Source: a bacterium
Lineage (GTDB): Bacteria > Blakebacterota > Blakebacteria > Blakebacterales > Blakebacteraceae
Reading direction: 5' to 3'
DNA: 16,570 nucleotides
NCBI GenBank assembly: GCA_025774205.1
Contig: JALGWK010000007.1
Coordinates: forward strand, 1-16,570
The position numbers were made by a program, and so were the translations under genes. Of the stretch, positions 13,137 through 16,570 are shown piece after piece. Positions within the stretch are counted from its first letter, which is position 1. Every line of letters begins with the position of its first letter. A model generated the notes under the pieces. It ran no database searches, was not told where the DNA came from, and saw only the letters and a list, made by a program, of their open reading frames with translations.

Positions 13137-15359
13137 ATGAAAAACCCTCAATACCCTGTTCTTCCCCGCCAGATTTCACGCCTGGCGCTCCTCTTCATCG
13201 TTGGCTCCCTGGTGACTGCCTGTGCCGGCCCCTCCTCCCTGGAGGTGACCCGGGCCCTGGCTCCCCAGGTCTCCTCCGACCGGATCGAAGAGGTCAGACT
13301 CACGGCGCTGCTCGTCGACGGCCCCACACTCCGGCAGATGCGCCAGAGCGAGGACCTGGGTGCCTGGCTCGATGACTGGTGGCAGCGGCTCGATCCGATC
13401 CCGACGACACCGGTAAACGAAGCCATGCAGGTCTACCAGCAGCGGCTCGAGTTCCTGAAGAACCGATTTCCTGAACTGATCGAGAACGAGTGGCCGGAAC
13501 TCATGGTCCTGTTTCTCCATCACGGTTCCCCCGACTGGCAGGGCCCTGAATTTGTCCCGTGGCCCCGACCTGATGATGAAGGGAACGAGCGCACCATCCC
13601 GACCATCTCCGGGGGATTCCAGTGGGAGCGGATGAGGTACGGCGCGCCCCACTCTTTCACACTGGTCATTGAACAGGGGAAGGTACGCGATGACCCTGAA
13701 GAGCCTGTACCCACCGGCCCGCCCTCCCTGGTAGGAACCTGGGAGGCGCTGGAGGGAAGTCGGGCGGGCACTGCCGAGCGCATCGACGCCCTCAACCGGA
13801 TCTCATGGTACGAACTGCCCGCGATCGCCTCACGACTGCTGAATATTCCCCGGTCGAGATTCTCCGGCATGCAGGAGGAATACCAGGCCGCCCTGGAGCG
13901 GATCTCCGTCCGCAGCGCCTATCGCCTCGGAGTCGAGGGCATCCGACGTCTGGCCGCCCTGCGAGCGGCCGGGGCCTCTCCCGACCTCTGCATCCGTCGA
14001 GCGATGTCGGGTGATTACAGCCTCCGGAACCTGCTGACCGACCTGCGGCCCCTCGCTGCCCGGCGGTATATTCTGTCCCAGGGGGGTAACCGCGGTCCTC
14101 ATCCCCTGCTCTGGCTGAATCCCGACGGGCTCCTGGACAGCCTGGTCAGGGATTTCCCCGCCTCCCACACGATGACGGGATGGGACTGGCGGGGTGACGT
14201 CTTCCTCGCCTTCGGCGCTCCCGCGTATCTGGATATCAATAACCGTGAGGCCCGATACCTCTGGGGAACACCGGAGATTCTCGGGATCAGCGACACCATG
14301 CTCGGCAAGGTGGACGCGGCCCTGCTCGATGATCAGCTGGGCTCATTCATCCAGCAGACGATCGGCACCATCCAGCGGCGCCGGATCCAGGCGAACCAGG
14401 CAGCGGAGACTGTCTCGGAGATACTGGCCGATGGCGGCAGCACCGCGGTGACCAGGGGCATGCTCGATCAGCTCCATGTGCTGGCCCCGCCCCTGGTATA
14501 CAACATGGGCCTGCCGGAGGGGATCCGTCCGATACCGATCTCGATGGATGTCGTGGCCTTCCCGACCGAGACCGATTCAGTCGAGGTGCAGACCACCTTC
14601 GGTATCCCGGCCAACTCTGTGCGGATGAGGGCCCAGGAGGATTTCCTGATCACCGATCTCAGGACCACCATCGTGATGGTCGACCACGATATGAACGTGG
14701 TCCACGCCGAGACACGTCAGCAGGGATATGTGATCAATACCTCGGAGGGCACTACGGGGAGGTTCTTCCTCGACACCTATCGATTCAGGATCCCCCCCGG
14801 CTCCTACATCGCTTTCCTGTCCGCTGAGGACCCGAACGGAGAGAAGTCGGGCGCGGCGATGGTCAGCGTCGATCTTACCGCGATGGGCGCCAACCAGCTG
14901 CATGTCTCTCCCATCCTGCTCGCCTCGGACATCCAGCCGACCGAAGAGGATGGCAAGTTCGTCAGAGGAGGACTGCAGATACTCCCGGCCCCATCGAGAC
15001 GGTTCCTCTACGGGGACGACCTGTTCTTCTACTACGAGGTCGAGAATCTCAGCCGCTCGGCGGTCGGGGATCACGTGATCAGCGAGTCCCTCTACATCAT
15101 TCCGAATGATACCGAGGAAGGGATCATCACCATCTCGACCGGTCAGGACATATCCAGCCTGACCCCTTCATTGAGCCGGAGCATGCAGATAGATCTCTCG
15201 AGTCTCGGCCGGTCGTATGAAGGCGCGGTGCATCTCGTGGTACTGGTGACTGACCGGGTGTCTGGTGAACAGGCAGTGGGAGCCACCCTGCTGATCCTGC
15301 GCCACCCCCGGGCAGAGGGAGAGGAACCACCGCCGAACGGGAACCGGGACAACCACTGA
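13137..15359 (+). CDS. GWxTD-family lipoprotein, paralogous to the TPR + GWxTD protein
   Basis: The 740-residue product starts at ATG 13137, with AGG about 9 nt upstream. It has a lipoprotein signal ending SLVTAC (Cys29). A first GWxTD-like unit reads LDDWWQRLDPIPTTPVNEAM followed by RLEFLKNRF and LMVLFLHHGSPDW. A second, near the middle, reads GWDWRGDVFLAFGAPAYLD and YLWGTPE. The C-terminal half is beta-rich: PPGSYIAFLS, SPILLAS, DDLFFYYEVENLSRS and VLVTDRVSGEQAVG. It ends in a hydrophilic tail. The C-terminal half aligns by eye with that of the TPR + GWxTD protein on the other strand. An upstream ATG at 13086 would add 17 residues before the signal and lacks a ribosome site. The M24 peptidase gene follows after 18 bp, so they are probably co-transcribed. 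Role unknown; membrane-anchored, probably in the periplasm. Confidence 0.85.
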   Translation: MKNPQYPVLPRQISRLALLFIVGSLVTACAGPSSLEVTRALAPQVSSDRIEEVRLTALLVDGPTLRQMRQSEDLGAWLDDWWQRLDPIPTTPVNEAMQVYQQRLEFLKNRFPELIENEWPELMVLFLHHGSPDWQGPEFVPWPRPDDEGNERTIPTISGGFQWERMRYGAPHSFTLVIEQGKVRDDPEEPVPTGPPSLVGTWEALEGSRAGTAERIDALNRISWYELPAIASRLLNIPRSRFSGMQEEYQAALERISVRSAYRLGVEGIRRLAALRAAGASPDLCIRRAMSGDYSLRNLLTDLRPLAARRYILSQGGNRGPHPLLWLNPDGLLDSLVRDFPASHTMTGWDWRGDVFLAFGAPAYLDINNREARYLWGTPEILGISDTMLGKVDAALLDDQLGSFIQQTIGTIQRRRIQANQAAETVSEILADGGSTAVTRGMLDQLHVLAPPLVYNMGLPEGIRPIPISMDVVAFPTETDSVEVQTTFGIPANSVRMRAQEDFLITDLRTTIVMVDHDMNVVHAETRQQGYVINTSEGTTGRFFLDTYRFRIPPGSYIAFLSAEDPNGEKSGAAMVSVDLTAMGANQLHVSPILLASDIQPTEEDGKFVRGGLQILPAPSRRFLYGDDLFFYYEVENLSRSAVGDHVISESLYIIPNDTEEGIITISTGQDISSLTPSLSRSMQIDLSSLGRSYEGAVHLVVLVTDRVSGEQAVGATLLILRHPRAEGEEPPPNGNRDNH

Positions 15360-15377
15360 ATCCAGGAGGCAGAAATC

Positions 15378-16562
15378 GTGGAGCTGAACGCGATCCAGCA
15401 GGCAGTGAAGGAGGCCGGTTTCGACGGCTGGCTCTTCTACGACTTCCACAACCGCAATCTCATCGACTACAACATCCTCGGTCTCGATCCCGAGCGGATG
15501 TCGACCCGGCGCTGGTTCTACTGGGTGCCGGCCGAAGGGGAACCGGTGCGGCTCGTTCACGGTGTGGAGCCCTCGAAGCTCGATGACCTCCCCGGTGAGA
15601 AGCGGATCTACAGCCGCTGGGTGGAACTGCACGAGGCCATGAAGACCCTCTTCGGCGATGCCCGTACGGTCGCCATGCAGTACTCGCCTCTGTGCGACAT
15701 CCCCTATATCTCCATGGTCGACGCCGGCACCATCGAACTGGTGCGCGAAGCCGGAGGGGTGGAGATCGTTTCCTCGGCCGACCTGGTCAGCCGGTTCGAA
15801 GCCGTCTTCGGCGAAGAAGGCGCCGAGAGCCACCGTCGGGCGATGCACACCATCCTGAAGGTGAAGGACGAAGCCTACGCGAAGATCGGCGCCGCCGTCA
15901 CCGACGGTGAAACCCTGACCGAATACGATATCGCCCGGTTCATCCTCGACCGTTTCGAGGAAGAGGGCCTCGACGCCGGCGGTCATGTCCCGATCGTGGG
16001 CGTTGACGGGCATCCGGCCGATCCCCACTTCGAACCGACCGAGGAGAACGCTCATCCCTTTGCCATGGGGCAGTGCGTCCTGATCGACCTGTGGGCACGC
16101 GAGAAGCCGCCGACCTCGATCTTCGCCGATGTCACCTGGTGCGGCTTTATCGGCCAGGACCCTCCCGAGGAGTACCAGCGGATGTTCGAGGCGGTCTGCG
16201 CCGGTCGTGACGCCGGCGTGGCGCTCGTCAGGGAACGGTTCGCCGCCGGCGAATCCCTCGAAGGCTGGGAGGTCGACGACGCCGTCCGTGCCGAGGTGGT
16301 GAAGGCCGGCTTCGGAGATCAGTTCATCCATCGCACCGGTCACTCGATCGGTTTCGATGTCCACGGCAACGGAGCCAACATCGACAACTACGAAACCCGT
16401 GACCAGCGCACGATCCTGCCCGGCACCTGTTTCAGCATCGAGCCGGGCATCTACTTCGCCGACCATCGCGCGGTCAGAACCGAGATCGACGTTCTGATCA
16501 CAGCGGAGGGCGAGGTGGAGATCGTCGGGGATGTACAGCAGGAACTGATATTGGTGCCCTGA
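15378..16562 (+). CDS. M24-family metallopeptidase (Xaa-Pro aminopeptidase type)
   Basis: A 394-residue cytoplasmic protein (no signal peptide) with the pita-bread fold of family M24: an N-terminal creatinase-like domain (about 1-145) and a C-terminal metal domain. All five dinuclear-metal ligands are visible: Asp237 (LIDLWA), Asp251 (FADVTW), His322 (RTGHSIG), Glu355 (SIEPGIY) and Glu369 (VRTEIDV). It probably removes an N-terminal residue before proline or cleaves Xaa-Pro dipeptides, recycling peptides made by peptidases such as the S9 enzyme nearby (inference). The start is GTG 15378 with a perfect AGGAGG 8 nt upstream, 18 bp after the GWxTD lipoprotein stop. Prolidase and creatinase-type members share these ligands, so exact specificity is open. 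The gene is complete; its TGA lies 8 bases from the window end. Confidence 0.93.
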   Translation: MELNAIQQAVKEAGFDGWLFYDFHNRNLIDYNILGLDPERMSTRRWFYWVPAEGEPVRLVHGVEPSKLDDLPGEKRIYSRWVELHEAMKTLFGDARTVAMQYSPLCDIPYISMVDAGTIELVREAGGVEIVSSADLVSRFEAVFGEEGAESHRRAMHTILKVKDEAYAKIGAAVTDGETLTEYDIARFILDRFEEEGLDAGGHVPIVGVDGHPADPHFEPTEENAHPFAMGQCVLIDLWAREKPPTSIFADVTWCGFIGQDPPEEYQRMFEAVCAGRDAGVALVRERFAAGESLEGWEVDDAVRAEVVKAGFGDQFIHRTGHSIGFDVHGNGANIDNYETRDQRTILPGTCFSIEPGIYFADHRAVRTEIDVLITAEGEVEIVGDVQQELILVP

Positions 16563-16570
16563 ATCACAAG

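Noticed and set aside
15168-16466. Minus-strand 432-codon open frame opposite the M24 gene
   Set aside because: It mirrors the M24 reading frame, whose five metal ligands are intact; its product is Gly/Asp/Val/His-biased with no family signature.

Overview
This high-GC window (by eye about 60% G+C, with strongly G/C-ending codons) is bacterial chromosomal DNA packed with genes. Several products carry Sec-type or lipoprotein signals, and two belong to the GWxTD family. Together with the S9 and M24 peptidases and the secreted amidohydrolase, this suggests a diderm bacterium of the Gemmatimonadota or a neighbouring phylum. The placement is inference from gene content; there is no rRNA or marker gene here to fix it. 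No tRNA, rRNA, CRISPR array, insertion sequence or phage gene was seen, and no stretch over 300 bases is without an assigned coding signal.

Left block (1-5114, all minus strand, transcribed right to left): a tyrosine phenol-lyase-like PLP enzyme, mannose-1-phosphate guanylyltransferase, a secreted S9 prolyl-oligopeptidase-family serine peptidase, and the 5' part of selD (selenophosphate synthase), which runs off the left edge. Gaps are 6, 27 and 53 bp, so co-transcription is likely. The selD frame has an in-frame UGA exactly where the catalytic Cys17 of E. coli SelD lies, and a small hairpin follows the UGA at the distance expected of a bacterial SECIS. SelD is therefore itself a selenoprotein here, and ordinary gene calling would split or miss it. 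This is the strongest hidden feature of the window.

Middle (5115-7839): a 215-bp divergent intergenic region with a sigma70-like promoter and two inverted repeats in the leader; a secreted metal-dependent amidohydrolase on the plus strand; a small 70-residue unknown gene with a UUG start on the minus strand; and a stand-alone cyclic-nucleotide-binding-domain protein on the plus strand. The last ends in a 16-bp tandem repeat and a strong intrinsic terminator.

Right block (7840-12936, minus strand): a lipoprotein, a radical SAM enzyme, a TPR + GWxTD-family secreted protein, and a Spy/CpxP-like periplasmic protein with a Met/Arg/Gly-rich tail and eight terminal prolines. The radical SAM frame is open and protein-like for about 60-85 codons upstream of its first ATG but has no ATG, GTG or TTG there. 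The following TPR gene also lacks a sensibly placed canonical start; its best candidate is an AUU overlapping the preceding stop, behind a good Shine-Dalgarno. Divergent from this block on the plus strand are a second GWxTD-family protein (a lipoprotein) and an M24 metallopeptidase, 18 bp apart. The two GWxTD-family proteins are recognisable paralogues, particularly in their C-terminal halves.
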